Source of the DNA: Eubacterium limosum
Lineage (GTDB): Bacteria > Bacillota > Clostridia > Eubacteriales > Eubacteriaceae
DNA length: 64,000 nt
Direction: 5' to 3'
Assembly: GCF_000807675.2 (NCBI RefSeq)
Contig: NZ_CP019962.1
Span: 1,178,001-1,242,000, forward strand
How positions within the stretch are numbered: the stretch's first letter is position 1; each line of letters opens with the position of its first letter. The translations under genes and the position numbers were made by a program. Positions 41,409-50,526 of this stretch are shown here, piece by piece. Under the pieces are notes generated by a model, which saw only the letters and a program-made list of their open reading frames with translations, ran no database searches and was not told where the DNA came from.

Positions 41409-42065
41409 ATGTTTTTAGATACAGCCAATATTGAGGAAATCAGAAAGGCCATGAGAACCGGCGTTTTTAAAGGGGTTACCACCAATCCGACCATTCTTCT
41501 TAACGAGCGGACCCCCAGAGCGGAAAAGGTGCGCGAAATTCTGGAGGAAGGAGTGCCTTTTATCTACGTGCAGACCATCGGCGAAACAGTAGAGGAGCGT
41601 CTGGAGGACTGTGAGACCATTCTGGCTCTCGACGGCGAGGGGCGAATCGGCCTTAAAATACCAATGGATATTGCAGGACTGGAGGTGGTAAAGCAGATAC
41701 GCGAAAAATATCCGGACTGTAAGATTCTGGGAACAGCCGTTTACTCTGCGGACCAGGGGATATTTGCCGCGCTGGCAGGCTGCAACAGTATTGCGCCTTA
41801 TATAAACCGCATGTCCAACAATGACCTGGACCCTTACAAGGCGGTTTCTGTCATTCGCGATTTTATTAATGAGCGCCAGCTGAACTGTGAGATTCTGGGC
41901 GCAAGCTTTAAGAATACCAATCAGGTTATACAGACCCTGGCCTCCGGCGCCCATTCAGTCACCATCCCCTACAATATCTTTGAAAAGATGATGAATAAAG
42001 AGCTGGCAGTTTCGGCCATCGAAACCTTTAACAGGCATGGCGAGATGCTGAAGGAAAAATATTAA
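41409..42065 (+). CDS. Transaldolase / fructose-6-phosphate aldolase-like (TalC/FSA)
   Basis: Short transaldolase of the TalC/FSA group, 218 residues. It has the N-terminal MFLDTANIEEIRKA, GVTTNPTIL (about 28-36), the Schiff-base lysine in IGLKIPM (about 86) and NCEILGASFKNTNQV near 160. The family either cleaves fructose-6-phosphate to dihydroxyacetone and glyceraldehyde-3-phosphate or acts as true transaldolase. GGGAGG lies 6-7 nt before ATG 41409; the frame from 41382 has no such site. It is a single gene between two terminators. Confidence 0.9.
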   Translation: MFLDTANIEEIRKAMRTGVFKGVTTNPTILLNERTPRAEKVREILEEGVPFIYVQTIGETVEERLEDCETILALDGEGRIGLKIPMDIAGLEVVKQIREKYPDCKILGTAVYSADQGIFAALAGCNSIAPYINRMSNNDLDPYKAVSVIRDFINERQLNCEILGASFKNTNQVIQTLASGAHSVTIPYNIFEKMMNKELAVSAIETFNRHGEMLKEKY

Positions 42066-42074
42066 ATCAAAGCT

Positions 42075-42099
42075 GCAGCACCGTAGAGGTGCTGCTTTT
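42075..42099 (+). terminator. Intrinsic terminator
   Basis: GCAGCACC (42075-42082) and GGTGCTGC (42088-42095) with four T. Confidence 0.8.
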
Positions 42100-42135
42100 G
42101 TCATTAAGATTATTTAAATTTTTCTTCAAAAGATC

Positions 42136-42164
42136 TTGATTTTTTTATCAGAATGATCTATAGT
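42136..42164 (+). promoter_or_regulatory. Promoter of htpG
   Basis: TTGATT (42136-42141), 17 nt, TATAGT (42159-42164). The CIRCE operator begins 5 nt downstream, at the expected transcription start. Confidence 0.8.
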
Positions 42165-42168
42165 ATTG

Positions 42169-42195
42169 TTAGCACTCGGAGATAACGAGTGCTAA
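42169..42195 (+). promoter_or_regulatory. CIRCE operator (HrcA site)
   Basis: TTAGCACTC (42169-42177), 9-nt spacer, GAGTGCTAA (42187-42195): an exact match to the CIRCE consensus. HrcA should repress htpG from here until heat shock. No hrcA, groE or dnaK gene is in the window. Confidence 0.96.
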
Positions 42196-42224
42196 CAATA
42201 ACGAAACGAAAGTGAGTGGAGATT

Positions 42225-44135
42225 ATGGCTAAAAAGCAATTCCAGGCAGAATCCAAACGCCTGCTGGATTTAATGATTCATTCGATTTATACAAACAAAG
42301 AGATTTTTTTAAGAGAGATTATCTCAAACGCAAGTGACGCGATTGACAAGCGTTACTTTAAAAATATGTCGGAGGGTGGCAGCGGTCTCTCAAGAGATGA
42401 CTACGCGATCCACATTATTCCGGATAAGGAAGCTGGAACCCTGACCATTACCGATAATGGTATCGGGATGACCCAGGAAGAGCTGGAAGAAAATCTTGGT
42501 ATTATCGCCAACAGCGGCTCTCTGGAATTTAAGTCTGAGCATGAAGCTCAGGAAGATATTGATATCATCGGCCAGTTTGGTGTCGGTTTTTATTCTGCCT
42601 TTATGGTCAGTAAGGACATCAAGGTCCGTACAAAGGCAGACGGCAGTGACACTGCCTATGAATGGGAATCCGAAGGTGCGGAAGGCTATACCATTGAAGT
42701 ATGTGACAAAGAAGAAGTCGGGACTGAAATTATTCTGACACTCATGGACGACACAGAGGATGAAAAATACAGCCAGTATCTGGAAGAATACCGACTCAGA
42801 GAGTTGATCAAACGCTATTCCGACTATATCCGTTATCCCATTAAAATGGAAGTGGAAAAGAGTACCCTGATCGAGGCTTCAGAGGAAGAGAAGGCCAAAG
42901 AGGATTACGAACCGCAGTACGATACCTACCTGGAAGAAGAAACCCTCAACAGCATGGTACCGCTGTGGAAAAAGAATAAAAGTGAAGTCACCGATGAGGA
43001 TTATAACAATTTTTACAAGGAAAAATACTATGACTATACCGATCCTGCCAAGGTTATCGCAACCCATGTAGAAGGTGTGTGCACCTACGATGCGCTGCTG
43101 TTTATCCCGTCGAATGTCCCGTATAATTACTTTTCTAAGGAATTTAAAAAAGGCCTGCAGCTGTACTCCAGCGGCGTTCTGATTATGGATAAATGTGAGG
43201 ATCTTCTGCCAGACTATTTTGGCTTTGTCAGAGGTCTGGTCGATTCACAGGATCTGTCACTGAACATTTCCAGAGAAATGCTTCAGCAGGACCGTCAGGT
43301 CATGGCCATTGCTAAACGTATTGAAAAGAAAATCACCTCTGAGCTTATGGACATGCAGAAAAAAGATCGTGAAAAATATGATGAATTCTATAAAAATTTC
43401 GGTCTGCCGCTCAAATTTGGCATGTACGAAAGCTACGGCATGAACGCCGATAAGCTCAAGGATCTGGTTATGTTCTACAGCTCCAGCGAAAAGAAAGCCG
43501 TCACCTTTGCAGAATACGTCGGCAGAATGAAAGAAGACCAGAAATATATTTACTATGCCTGCGGTGATTCCATTGAAAAGATCGGAAAGATGCCGCAGAT
43601 TGAGCTGCTTTTAGACCAGGGCTACGAAGTCCTTTACTGTACTGACGATGTGGACGAATTTGCGCTTAAGAGTCTCATGAAATATGATGAAAAAGAATTC
43701 CGCTCCGCTTCCGATGATGATCTGGGGATCGAACAGTCCGAAGAGGCCAAAAAAGAATCTGAAGCCAAAAATGAAGAAAATAAAGATTTAATGACCGCCA
43801 TCAAGGATGCCCTGGACGGCAAGGTAAATGCTGTCAAGCTGTCCACAAGACTGAAAAGTCATCCGGTATGCTTCTCAACAGAGGGGATATCCTTAGAAAT
43901 GGAAAAAGTTCTAAACGCACAGCCCATGGGCGGTGATGTCAAAGCCGACAAGGTTCTTGAAATCAATGGGAGTCATCCGGTATTTGACGCCATGAAAAAA
44001 GCTTATGACGACAAAAATAACGATAAGCTGAAAAAATACGCCAACCTGCTTTATGATCAGGCCATGCTCATTGAAGGCATGACCATTGAAGATCCGGTAG
44101 AGTTCGCAAGATCTATTTGTGAACTGATGGTATAA
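42225..44135 (+). CDS. htpG: HtpG, Hsp90-family chaperone
   Basis: Bacterial Hsp90, 636 residues. The N-terminal ATPase domain shows [25 protein letters not shown] and [13 protein letters not shown]; the middle domain has [22 protein letters not shown] with the catalytic Arg; the C-terminal dimerisation domain is present. Cytoplasmic ATP-driven folding chaperone. I use ATG 42225 (MAKKQF); GTG 42216 in the same frame is a less usual alternative. Unlike many Firmicutes, in which htpG is outside the HrcA regulon, this gene has a perfect CIRCE element at its promoter. A strong terminator follows. Confidence 0.96.
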   Translation: MAKKQFQAESKRLLDLMIHSIYTNKEIFLREIISNASDAIDKRYFKNMSEGGSGLSRDDYAIHIIPDKEAGTLTITDNGIGMTQEELEENLGIIANSGSLEFKSEHEAQEDIDIIGQFGVGFYSAFMVSKDIKVRTKADGSDTAYEWESEGAEGYTIEVCDKEEVGTEIILTLMDDTEDEKYSQYLEEYRLRELIKRYSDYIRYPIKMEVEKSTLIEASEEEKAKEDYEPQYDTYLEEETLNSMVPLWKKNKSEVTDEDYNNFYKEKYYDYTDPAKVIATHVEGVCTYDALLFIPSNVPYNYFSKEFKKGLQLYSSGVLIMDKCEDLLPDYFGFVRGLVDSQDLSLNISREMLQQDRQVMAIAKRIEKKITSELMDMQKKDREKYDEFYKNFGLPLKFGMYESYGMNADKLKDLVMFYSSSEKKAVTFAEYVGRMKEDQKYIYYACGDSIEKIGKMPQIELLLDQGYEVLYCTDDVDEFALKSLMKYDEKEFRSASDDDLGIEQSEEAKKESEAKNEENKDLMTAIKDALDGKVNAVKLSTRLKSHPVCFSTEGISLEMEKVLNAQPMGGDVKADKVLEINGSHPVFDAMKKAYDDKNNDKLKKYANLLYDQAMLIEGMTIEDPVEFARSICELMV

Positions 44136-44160
44136 CGCTGATCGGAAAACATAATAATTT

Positions 44161-44195
44161 AAAAGCCCCATTCTTGTGGAGAATGGGGCTTTTGT
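44161..44195. terminator. Bidirectional intrinsic terminator
   Basis: A 14-bp perfect A/T-flanked stem between htpG and the convergent TetR gene. Confidence 0.88.
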
Positions 44196-44211
44196 ATTTT
44201 TTGATAAATGC

Positions 44212-44892
44212 CTACGGCGTTTCATCGAGAGAATGAAAATCATCTTCAAAATGAATGTTGTCAAGATCAATATAGCGCATAAGCTTATTGCAGTGCTTTA
44301 TATTCTTATCAATAATCTCAGGAGTAACGCCAGCCAACCGGACGGAAATGGTTGATAAAAAGTCGGTAAAATCTATGGAAATTTCCTTGTTGGGGGAGTT
44401 GTAGATATCCTGATAAAGCGCTTTTCGAGCGCCATATTCAGCGACGGTCAGTTTTCTGAACATTTGTGGCTGTATGTCGAGATCGAACTCCAGAATAATG
44501 GCAGACATGGAGCTGCGAATATAATTATGGGTCGCATCCAGGTAAAGCTCTTTTTCACGGAGAAGACTATATAGTTCTGAGGCCGCGGGGGTCTCAAAAA
44601 TTTTAATGAAAAAAATACGATTAAATAATATGTGCATTTGGAACTGGTTCTCGATCATAAAGCCAAGCTTTTTGTTTAGAAAACGGCGAATATAAAGAAT
44701 AAAGTCGTGAAATATCTGACCGACAATTTCTTCTTTTTTGAAATAATAATTCACCAGTCCAACCGAAACACCAGCTTTTTCAGCGATTAACGCAATTGTT
44801 GTTTTACGGTAGCCTAGTTCTAGGAAAAGTGCTTTTGCTGTATATAAAATGTTTTCTCTTTGTCCATCGTCTGTATTTTTGTATGTATCCAT
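44212..44892 (-). CDS. TetR/AcrR-family regulator of the URO-D cluster
   Basis: TetR-type regulator of 226 residues with a standard N-terminal helix-turn-helix (about 13-52: ENILYTAKALFLELGYRKTTIALIAEKAG and SVGLVNYYFKKEE). The C-terminal ligand domain has no match I can name. It is transcribed away from the URO-D/transporter cluster, 200 bp apart, and an inverted repeat (45043-45068) sits at the start point of that cluster's promoter. It probably represses the cluster in the absence of its substrate. The ribosome-binding site before 44892 reads GAGGATGG. Confidence 0.88.
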   Translation of the reverse strand: MDTYKNTDDGQRENILYTAKALFLELGYRKTTIALIAEKAGVSVGLVNYYFKKEEIVGQIFHDFILYIRRFLNKKLGFMIENQFQMHILFNRIFFIKIFETPAASELYSLLREKELYLDATHNYIRSSMSAIILEFDLDIQPQMFRKLTVAEYGARKALYQDIYNSPNKEISIDFTDFLSTISVRLAGVTPEIIDKNIKHCNKLMRYIDLDNIHFEDDFHSLDETP

Positions 44893-45013
44893 TGGCCATC
44901 CTCTAAAATGTTTTGTGGTTATTCATTATACTATATTATTTTCAAAAGTACACGTGAAATTTAGTATTCACCAATAGGAAAAATAGTAAAAAAATAAAAT
45001 AAACAAAAAAACA

Positions 45014-45042
45014 TTGACAGGAAAACGAGTTCATTGTATTAT
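45014..45042 (+). promoter_or_regulatory. Promoter of the URO-D cluster
   Basis: TTGACA (45014-45019), 17 nt, TATTAT (45037-45042): very close to consensus. Confidence 0.8.
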
Positions 45043-45068
45043 ACTGAATATAGAATTGAATATTCAGT
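45043..45068 (+). promoter_or_regulatory. Probable TetR operator
   Basis: ACTGAATA (45043-45050) and TATTCAGT (45061-45068) form an 8-bp inverted repeat with a 10-nt spacer, directly behind the -10 box; a further half site ATTCAGT follows at 45074-45080. Confidence 0.6.
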
Positions 45069-45092
45069 TTAAAATTCAGTCAGGAGGGGTAC

Positions 45093-46250
45093 ATGGTGAA
45101 TAAAAACGTGGATCAGTTGTATGAAGAAAGAGAAAAGAGGTATATTCAGGCCGTCGATTTAGAACAGCCGGACAGGGTTCCTCATGAAACGCGGTTTGGT
45201 GAGTATTGGGCGATTAATTACGCTGGCTATCCTATTAAGGGAAGCGCGGTAGATCCAAAGATAATGGGAGAGGCAATGGAGAAAATCGCGCAGGATTTTG
45301 CGACAGACACATGCCCGTCATTGTTTTCAAGAAATCCGTTGTTTTACAAATCATTGAAATCAATCAATTTTACTGAAAGTAAAACTGGAATTATGCAGCA
45401 TCCAGAAGTCAGCTGTATGGACCGTTCAGAGTATGATGCTTTTATTAAAAATCCATTTGGGTTTATTGTGGATAAGATTTTACCGAGAGTCTACAAAGCT
45501 TTGGATTCAGAGGGGGCTGGTTATGGGATGTCACTTGTCCGCGCGATGAATATACAGACCGACATGACAACCCCGATTTTGATGGAGGCGGGACGTGTCA
45601 GTAAGAAATATGGTCTTCCTCTGACAGGCGCAGGACTGGTTGAAGCGCCAATGGATTATATTTCGGATATGATTCGCGGGTTTTCAGAAATTACAATGGA
45701 TATTCGGAGGTGCCCGGAAAAAGTTGCGGCAGCAGCCGAAGCCGTATTGCCGCTGATGGACCGGTTAGCAGCCCAGCTGCCTGCGGTAAAGGGGAAGCTC
45801 ATCAGCATTCCGCTTCATATGCCTGTTTTTATGCGGGAAAAAGATTTTGCAAAGCTTTGGTGGCCGACTTTTAAAGAAATGGTAGAGCGCATGGCGGCAA
45901 GAGGGCAATATATGCGTATTTATTTTGAAGGTGACTGGACGCGCTATTATGACTATCTTCAGGATCTGCCAAAGGGGCATATCCTTGGAGCCTTTGAATA
46001 TATGGACCCGCAGCTGGCTAAAGACAAGCTGGGTAAGACCATGTGTATTACAGCCGGTTATGATGTGTCATTGCTTCAGTATGGTACAAAAGAAAAAGTC
46101 CTTGATGAAGCGAAAAAATTGATGGATGTTCTGGCGCCGGGCGGAGGTTATATATTTACCGTTGCCAAAGGCATTACCTATCCAAATGACGGAACACCGG
46201 AAAATGTAAGGGCGCTGTATGAATTTGTAGAATCCTACGGAAAATATTAG
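45093..46250 (+). CDS. URO-D-family (MtaA-like fold) protein 1
   Basis: Protein of 385 residues of the uroporphyrinogen decarboxylase superfamily, which in acetogens includes methyltransferases that act on methylated corrinoid proteins. The region VPHETRFGEYW near the N terminus, FAKLWWPTFKEMVERMAARG (about 250-270) and the end DVLAPGGGYIFTVAKGI fit the fold. The H-x-C zinc motif of MtaA/MtbA is missing: the matching strand reads RIYFEGDWTRYYDYL. It is therefore neither MtaA nor haem-pathway HemE (no heme genes nearby); function is unknown, a methyl or related transfer is possible. It is a paralogue of 49209-50360. AGGAGGGG precedes the start (ATG 45093 or GTG 45096). Confidence 0.83.
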   Translation: MVNKNVDQLYEEREKRYIQAVDLEQPDRVPHETRFGEYWAINYAGYPIKGSAVDPKIMGEAMEKIAQDFATDTCPSLFSRNPLFYKSLKSINFTESKTGIMQHPEVSCMDRSEYDAFIKNPFGFIVDKILPRVYKALDSEGAGYGMSLVRAMNIQTDMTTPILMEAGRVSKKYGLPLTGAGLVEAPMDYISDMIRGFSEITMDIRRCPEKVAAAAEAVLPLMDRLAAQLPAVKGKLISIPLHMPVFMREKDFAKLWWPTFKEMVERMAARGQYMRIYFEGDWTRYYDYLQDLPKGHILGAFEYMDPQLAKDKLGKTMCITAGYDVSLLQYGTKEKVLDEAKKLMDVLAPGGGYIFTVAKGITYPNDGTPENVRALYEFVESYGKY

Positions 46251-46261
46251 GAGGGAAGGCA

Positions 46262-46408
46262 ATGGACGAAAATACAAAATATCTGGCAACCTGGAAAGAA
46301 TACTGTGAACAAAATGAAATTGACTATGAGGAAAACAGCTATCTCGAGCCATACTGGCAGGTGGCACAGGAGAAGCTGTTTGGATTTGTCATTAAACTGT
46401 TAATATGA
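46262..46408 (+). CDS. Small 48-residue protein 1 behind URO-D gene 1
   Basis: Unnamed small protein of 48 residues, 11 nt behind the first URO-D gene, with AGGAGGG at 46250-46256 as strong ribosome-binding site. It is acidic in its first two thirds (MDENTKYLATWKEYC...) and ends in a hydrophobic FGFVIKLLI. The protein at 50371-50517 has the same length, the same position behind a URO-D paralogue and 14 of 48 identical residues without gaps (M1, N4, Y7, E16, E19, I20, E23, Y27, Q33, E37, F40, F42, L46, L47). Conservation of position, length and sequence argues that both are real. I know no family for it; a partner or chaperone subunit of the URO-D protein is a guess. Confidence 0.75.
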   Translation: MDENTKYLATWKEYCEQNEIDYEENSYLEPYWQVAQEKLFGFVIKLLI

Positions 46409-46454
46409 ATGAACGGATTTTATACGCTATGATAGGCAAGATGAGGAGATCGAG

Positions 46455-47822
46455 ATGAAAAAATTAAGTAATTACATAAAATTTTCATATGGCTTTGCAG
46501 ATTTATGCTTTATTTTTATGGTTACATTTTCAAATACTTACTATCTGGTTTTTTTTACAGAGGTATTGAAAATTTCTCCAGTTCAGGCAGGGGTTATCAT
46601 GACCTTTGGCCGTATTTTGGACACGATCAGTGTTCCGATACTTGGACCAATTATTGAAAAAAGTAATTTTAAATGGGGGCGCTACCGTTCATGGATACTC
46701 ATTGGTTCGTTCTTTATACTTCTTTTCAATACAATTATGTGTGCAAACCTGACAGGACTGCCTGAAGGTGCCTACATTGTGCTCTATACGATTTTCTATG
46801 CGGCATTCTGTATTGCCACTAATGTTTCATACATTGGCTATACATCCTTAAATTCAACACTGACGGTTGATGCGGCGGAGCGTGTGCAGCTCTCCACCTT
46901 CCGCGGGCAGGGAAACTCCATTGGCAAAATTCTGGCTGGCTGGTGCCTGCTGCCATTAATCTATCTGGTTGCCGGCGCTCAGGAAATGACCGTACAGGGA
47001 TTCTTTATTACAGCTTTGTTATTAGGGCTTCTGACGGTTTTAGGATATGGGAATCTTTTTGCGGCCACAAAAGACTACAAGGATTCAGGCGTTACTGTCA
47101 AGGGTGGTAAGGCCGAAAAAGTCACAGTCGCACAGATGTTTAAGCAGGTGGTAACAAACCGTCCGCTTTTGGCGATTTTAGTGGCAGATATATGCAGAGT
47201 ATTAACAACGCTGTTGATTGTTGCAATGTTCCCTTATTTTTACATCTATGTTGTCAAAAATCCGGATATCATTCCAACATTTTTCGGATTGACCAGTATT
47301 CTCATGCTTATTGGGTCAACGCTTGTACCGTTCATCACCAAAAAGCTGACAAAAAAACAAACCTATATTTTAGGTATGGTTTGGATTTGTGCTGCGTTGG
47401 TGCTCATGTTCTTTAACGCAAATAATGCGACGCTCGTTTTGATTATTGCCTGTATCGGCTATGTGGGGGTCGCCTTCCCGAACGTTGTCAATACAGCCAT
47501 GTACGCAGATATCACTGATTACAGCGAATGGAAAACAGGTTATAATGCCCGAGCGGTTATATTCAGTGTTTACCAGCTTTCCATAAAAATTGCGGCGGTA
47601 TTCTCGACGAGCGTAGCAGCCTTTGGCCTTGGGCTTATCGGCCTTCAAAGCGGGGTTGAGCCAATGCCGGAAGTCATAGAAGGTATAAAATCGCTGGCAA
47701 TGTTTTTCCCGGCAGGCGTCAGCCTGGTCGCTGTGATTGCGATGCTGTTTTATAACGTCAATGAAAGAAAATTACCAGAATTGCGCGCTGAAATCGCGGA
47801 AAGAAAGATGGCTGACAATTAA
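46455..47822 (+). CDS. GPH-family (MelB-like) MFS transporter
   Basis: Sodium- or proton-coupled symporter of the glycoside-pentoside-hexuronide type, 455 residues with twelve hydrophobic segments. Marks are SYGFADLCFIFM at the N terminus, GRILDTISVPILGPIIEKSNFKWGRYRSWILIG (GPH signature) near 52-84 and the central loop with KVTVAQMFKQVVTNRPLLAI. It lies behind URO-D gene 1 and its small protein, ahead of an APC permease, and probably imports the compound the cluster uses. GATGAGGAG precedes ATG 46455. The substrate is unknown; GPH members carry sugars but some carry other organic anions. Confidence 0.87.
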   Translation: MKKLSNYIKFSYGFADLCFIFMVTFSNTYYLVFFTEVLKISPVQAGVIMTFGRILDTISVPILGPIIEKSNFKWGRYRSWILIGSFFILLFNTIMCANLTGLPEGAYIVLYTIFYAAFCIATNVSYIGYTSLNSTLTVDAAERVQLSTFRGQGNSIGKILAGWCLLPLIYLVAGAQEMTVQGFFITALLLGLLTVLGYGNLFAATKDYKDSGVTVKGGKAEKVTVAQMFKQVVTNRPLLAILVADICRVLTTLLIVAMFPYFYIYVVKNPDIIPTFFGLTSILMLIGSTLVPFITKKLTKKQTYILGMVWICAALVLMFFNANNATLVLIIACIGYVGVAFPNVVNTAMYADITDYSEWKTGYNARAVIFSVYQLSIKIAAVFSTSVAAFGLGLIGLQSGVEPMPEVIEGIKSLAMFFPAGVSLVAVIAMLFYNVNERKLPELRAEIAERKMADN

Positions 47823-47869
47823 AGATTGAGGCAGTGAGTTAACAGACTTATCTGCCAGGAGGTTACCAG

Positions 47870-49207
47870 ATGAAAAAAGACAACAGGCTTTCTTTTTTCG
47901 AAACACTTACGATGGCAACCGGTTTTACAATAGGATCAGGAATTATTACGCTGACAGGTATCGGCATTGGAATGACTGGCAGAAGCGTTTTTATAGCATT
48001 TGCAGTGTGCGCTGTCCTGTTTCTGATCTCTTTTCGGCCCCTCTTTATTATGAGCAGCGTTCTTCCAAGAATGAGCGCTGCGTACAGCTACTCTAAAGAG
48101 CTGATTACAAAAGAGGCTGGCGGTTTATATGTATATATTTACTTTTTTGGACGGATCACGATTGCGATTTTTGGCATATCCATTGCGCAGTATCTGGCAA
48201 GCTTGATCCCCGCGCTTAACAATCCAGTGGGAATGAAGGTGGTGGCGGCAGGTGTTTTGACTTTGTTTTATATCATTAACCTTTTCGGTATAAAAAATGC
48301 AGCGATTGTGCAGAATGTACTCTTTGTTATTTTGGTATTCAGCCTGCTCTCCTTTGTTATTTTTGGCATTGGAAAGGTGGAATCCAATTTTTTTGAACAA
48401 AAAGCATTCTTCGTAAATGGATTCAGTGGGTTTTACTCTGCGGTTTCACTTTTATTTTTCGCTGTTGGGGGTGCATATATCATCACGGATTTTGCACCGA
48501 AGATCAGAAATCCTGAAAAGGTGATGACAAAGGTTATCTATATTGTGACCATTGGTGTGACGGTATTGTATATGTTTATTGGCATTGTGGCAAGCGGTGT
48601 GATTCCACAGGCCGAAGCAGCATACCAATCCCTGGTTGTCACGGCGCGCATTGTATATCCCAATAATTTGCTTTTCAGCATTTTCATTGTCGGTGGAGCG
48701 CTGGGAGCATTAATCACCACTCTAAATTCAAGCTTTGTATGGTATTCGAGCTCCTTGATTCAGGCCTGTAAGGATGGCTGGCTGCCGAAAGCCTGGGGAA
48801 AAACAAACAAATACGAGGTTCCCTACATCCTGACGACTATTTTCTATATTCTGGGGCTCATCCCTGCGCTTTTAGGGATGGATTTAACGGTGGTTTCTAA
48901 AATTGCGGTTGGTATGACGATTTTGTCGATATTGATCCCGATGGCAGGGATTTTGAAATTACCGGAGAAGTATCCAGAAGAATGGAAGCAAAGCGTTTAT
49001 TCGAAGCGTTATCCAAAATGGCGGCTCAGAACCATGGTGGTCATCACATACCTTATTATGTCCACCCAGGTATATGCTCTGTTTGCGGGGAATCCGGCAA
49101 CGGCAAATGTCATAATACTGCTTTATATTTTAGGAATAGGCTTATATTTGTTTTTTAAATCAAAATACAAGACATTAAAAACAGAAGGCGAAGGAGAGAA
49201 AGATTAG
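47870..49207 (+). CDS. APC-family amino acid/amine permease
   Basis: Permease of 445 residues with about twelve membrane segments of the amino acid-polyamine-organocation superfamily. The N terminus MATGFTIGSGIITLTGIGIGMTGRS is the glycine-rich unwound helix 1 of the fold; the second repeat begins near residue 180. CAGGAGG lies about 8 nt before ATG 47870. It sits between the GPH transporter and URO-D gene 2 (1-nt gap to the latter), so the cluster has two unrelated importers. An amine or amino-acid derivative as substrate would fit; it is inference. Confidence 0.87.
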   Translation: MKKDNRLSFFETLTMATGFTIGSGIITLTGIGIGMTGRSVFIAFAVCAVLFLISFRPLFIMSSVLPRMSAAYSYSKELITKEAGGLYVYIYFFGRITIAIFGISIAQYLASLIPALNNPVGMKVVAAGVLTLFYIINLFGIKNAAIVQNVLFVILVFSLLSFVIFGIGKVESNFFEQKAFFVNGFSGFYSAVSLLFFAVGGAYIITDFAPKIRNPEKVMTKVIYIVTIGVTVLYMFIGIVASGVIPQAEAAYQSLVVTARIVYPNNLLFSIFIVGGALGALITTLNSSFVWYSSSLIQACKDGWLPKAWGKTNKYEVPYILTTIFYILGLIPALLGMDLTVVSKIAVGMTILSILIPMAGILKLPEKYPEEWKQSVYSKRYPKWRLRTMVVITYLIMSTQVYALFAGNPATANVIILLYILGIGLYLFFKSKYKTLKTEGEGEKD

Positions 49208-49208
49208 T

Positions 49209-50360
49209 ATGGAAATAAATAAAAATACAGTTGAAAGAAATCAGCTTTACACCGATGTGCGTTCCGGAAAAATTCCCAAGCGTGTGCCCATTAATCTGAA
49301 CATGGACGCAGCCGCTGTCCTGGAGTATGCAGGCTACAATCTAAATATTCACCAGTTTGATATCAATTATCTGATAAAGGCCATGGAACGCGTCGCGGAG
49401 GATTTTGAAAGCGACAACCTTGGCGTCACAACTGTGCGGTTTCCGCATTTTTACAAGCTTCTGGGCGCAAGGCATTTTCAGATGGGGAGCGATGGCTTTC
49501 TGCAGCATCCGGAAATTTCTGTGATGGAGCCTGGGGAATATGACGCATTGATTGAAGCACCCTACAAATTCCTTTGGGATGCGATTATCCCAAGACTGTA
49601 TAAAGAACTCGATAAGCCGTGGCCGGAATCCTCTATGTCCCTGGCAAAAGGTTTTTCAAGCTTTTATGGAACAATGGGAAAAATCGGTGCAGCTAAAAAT
49701 GAAATCTGCCTTAAGTATGGTAAATCGAATCTGGGCGGTGCTTTTGCGCAAACAGATGCGCCCATGGATTTTATCGCAGACCTGCTCCGATCCTTTACGG
49801 GTATGTCCATGGATATTCGAAGGAATCCGGAAAAGGTTGAGGCAGCGTGTGAAGCGATCCTCCCACTGATGATCAAGGCAGGAGCCAAGGGAACGCCTGA
49901 GGTGCGCGGCGCCTGTATGATTCCGCTCCATATGGCAACCTATATTAAAGAGAAGGATTTTGAGCGCTTCTACTGGCCAACCTTTAAAAAGCTGGTTGAG
50001 GAGCTGGTTAAAACCAATACGGCAGTTTCAATTTTTATGGAAAATGATTTTACGCGCTACCTCGATTATATGCAGGAGCTTCCAGAGGGCTGCCAGTTGA
50101 TGGCAGAGTTTGGTGATCCCAGGCTTTTTAAAGAAAAACTTGGTTCAAAATTTATCCTCACAGGTTTTTATCCTCTGTCACTGCTTAAAGCAGGCACATT
50201 ACAGCAGGTGAAAGATAAGGCGAAGGAAATAATTGACGTGCTGGCGCCGGGCGGAAACTATATTTTCAGCTTAGACAAATCGCTGCTTCGGGCAAATGAC
50301 GCGGATATAAATCTGTATAAAGAATTATTGAATTTCGTTAAAGAATACGGCGTTTATTAA
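49209..50360 (+). CDS. URO-D-family (MtaA-like fold) protein 2
   Basis: Protein of 383 residues, a paralogue of URO-D protein 1 (shared PMDFIADLLRSFTGMSMDIRRNPEKVEAACEAILPLM versus its counterpart, IPLHMxxxxxEKDFxxxxWPTFK, DVLAPGGxYIF). As in protein 1 the H-x-C zinc motif of MtaA is absent; the strand reads SIFMENDFTRYLDYM. The two differ in the region around residues 160-180 and so may act on different partners or form a heteromer. The start at 49209 follows the permease stop by 1 nt with AAGGAGAG as ribosome-binding site, so translation is coupled. It is followed by the second small protein. Confidence 0.83.
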   Translation: MEINKNTVERNQLYTDVRSGKIPKRVPINLNMDAAAVLEYAGYNLNIHQFDINYLIKAMERVAEDFESDNLGVTTVRFPHFYKLLGARHFQMGSDGFLQHPEISVMEPGEYDALIEAPYKFLWDAIIPRLYKELDKPWPESSMSLAKGFSSFYGTMGKIGAAKNEICLKYGKSNLGGAFAQTDAPMDFIADLLRSFTGMSMDIRRNPEKVEAACEAILPLMIKAGAKGTPEVRGACMIPLHMATYIKEKDFERFYWPTFKKLVEELVKTNTAVSIFMENDFTRYLDYMQELPEGCQLMAEFGDPRLFKEKLGSKFILTGFYPLSLLKAGTLQQVKDKAKEIIDVLAPGGNYIFSLDKSLLRANDADINLYKELLNFVKEYGVY

Positions 50361-50370
50361 GGAGAAAAAG

Positions 50371-50517
50371 ATGAATATCAATTCCGAATACTATAATGAT
50401 TATGAAGCAAATATTGAAAAATATGAGATTCCCAAAGAAGCGATTCCATATGCCATTGAGGCTTTTCAGGGAAATGAAGAGATGATTTTTAGTTTTGCGA
50501 TGTTCTTACTGATGTAA
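50371..50517 (+). CDS. Small 48-residue protein 2 behind URO-D gene 2
   Basis: Small protein of 48 residues starting 10 nt behind URO-D gene 2 with AAGGAG as ribosome-binding site. It is acidic and tyrosine-rich at first (MNINSEYYNDYEANIEKYE) and ends in a hydrophobic FSFAMFLLM. It aligns over its whole length, without gaps, to the 46262-46408 product. It is the last gene before a strong terminator. No known family; see the paralogue for the argument that it is real. Confidence 0.75.
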   Translation: MNINSEYYNDYEANIEKYEIPKEAIPYAIEAFQGNEEMIFSFAMFLLM

Positions 50518-50526
50518 TACAAATAT

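Noticed and set aside
42216-42224. GTG 42216 as htpG start
   Set aside because: The ATG at 42225 gives the usual MAKKQF N terminus; the GTG adds three residues without family support.
45093-46250. hemE-type uroporphyrinogen decarboxylase
   Set aside because: The fold matches, but there are no heme genes nearby, there are two paralogues with transporters and a TetR gene, and the sequence lacks strong HemE signatures.
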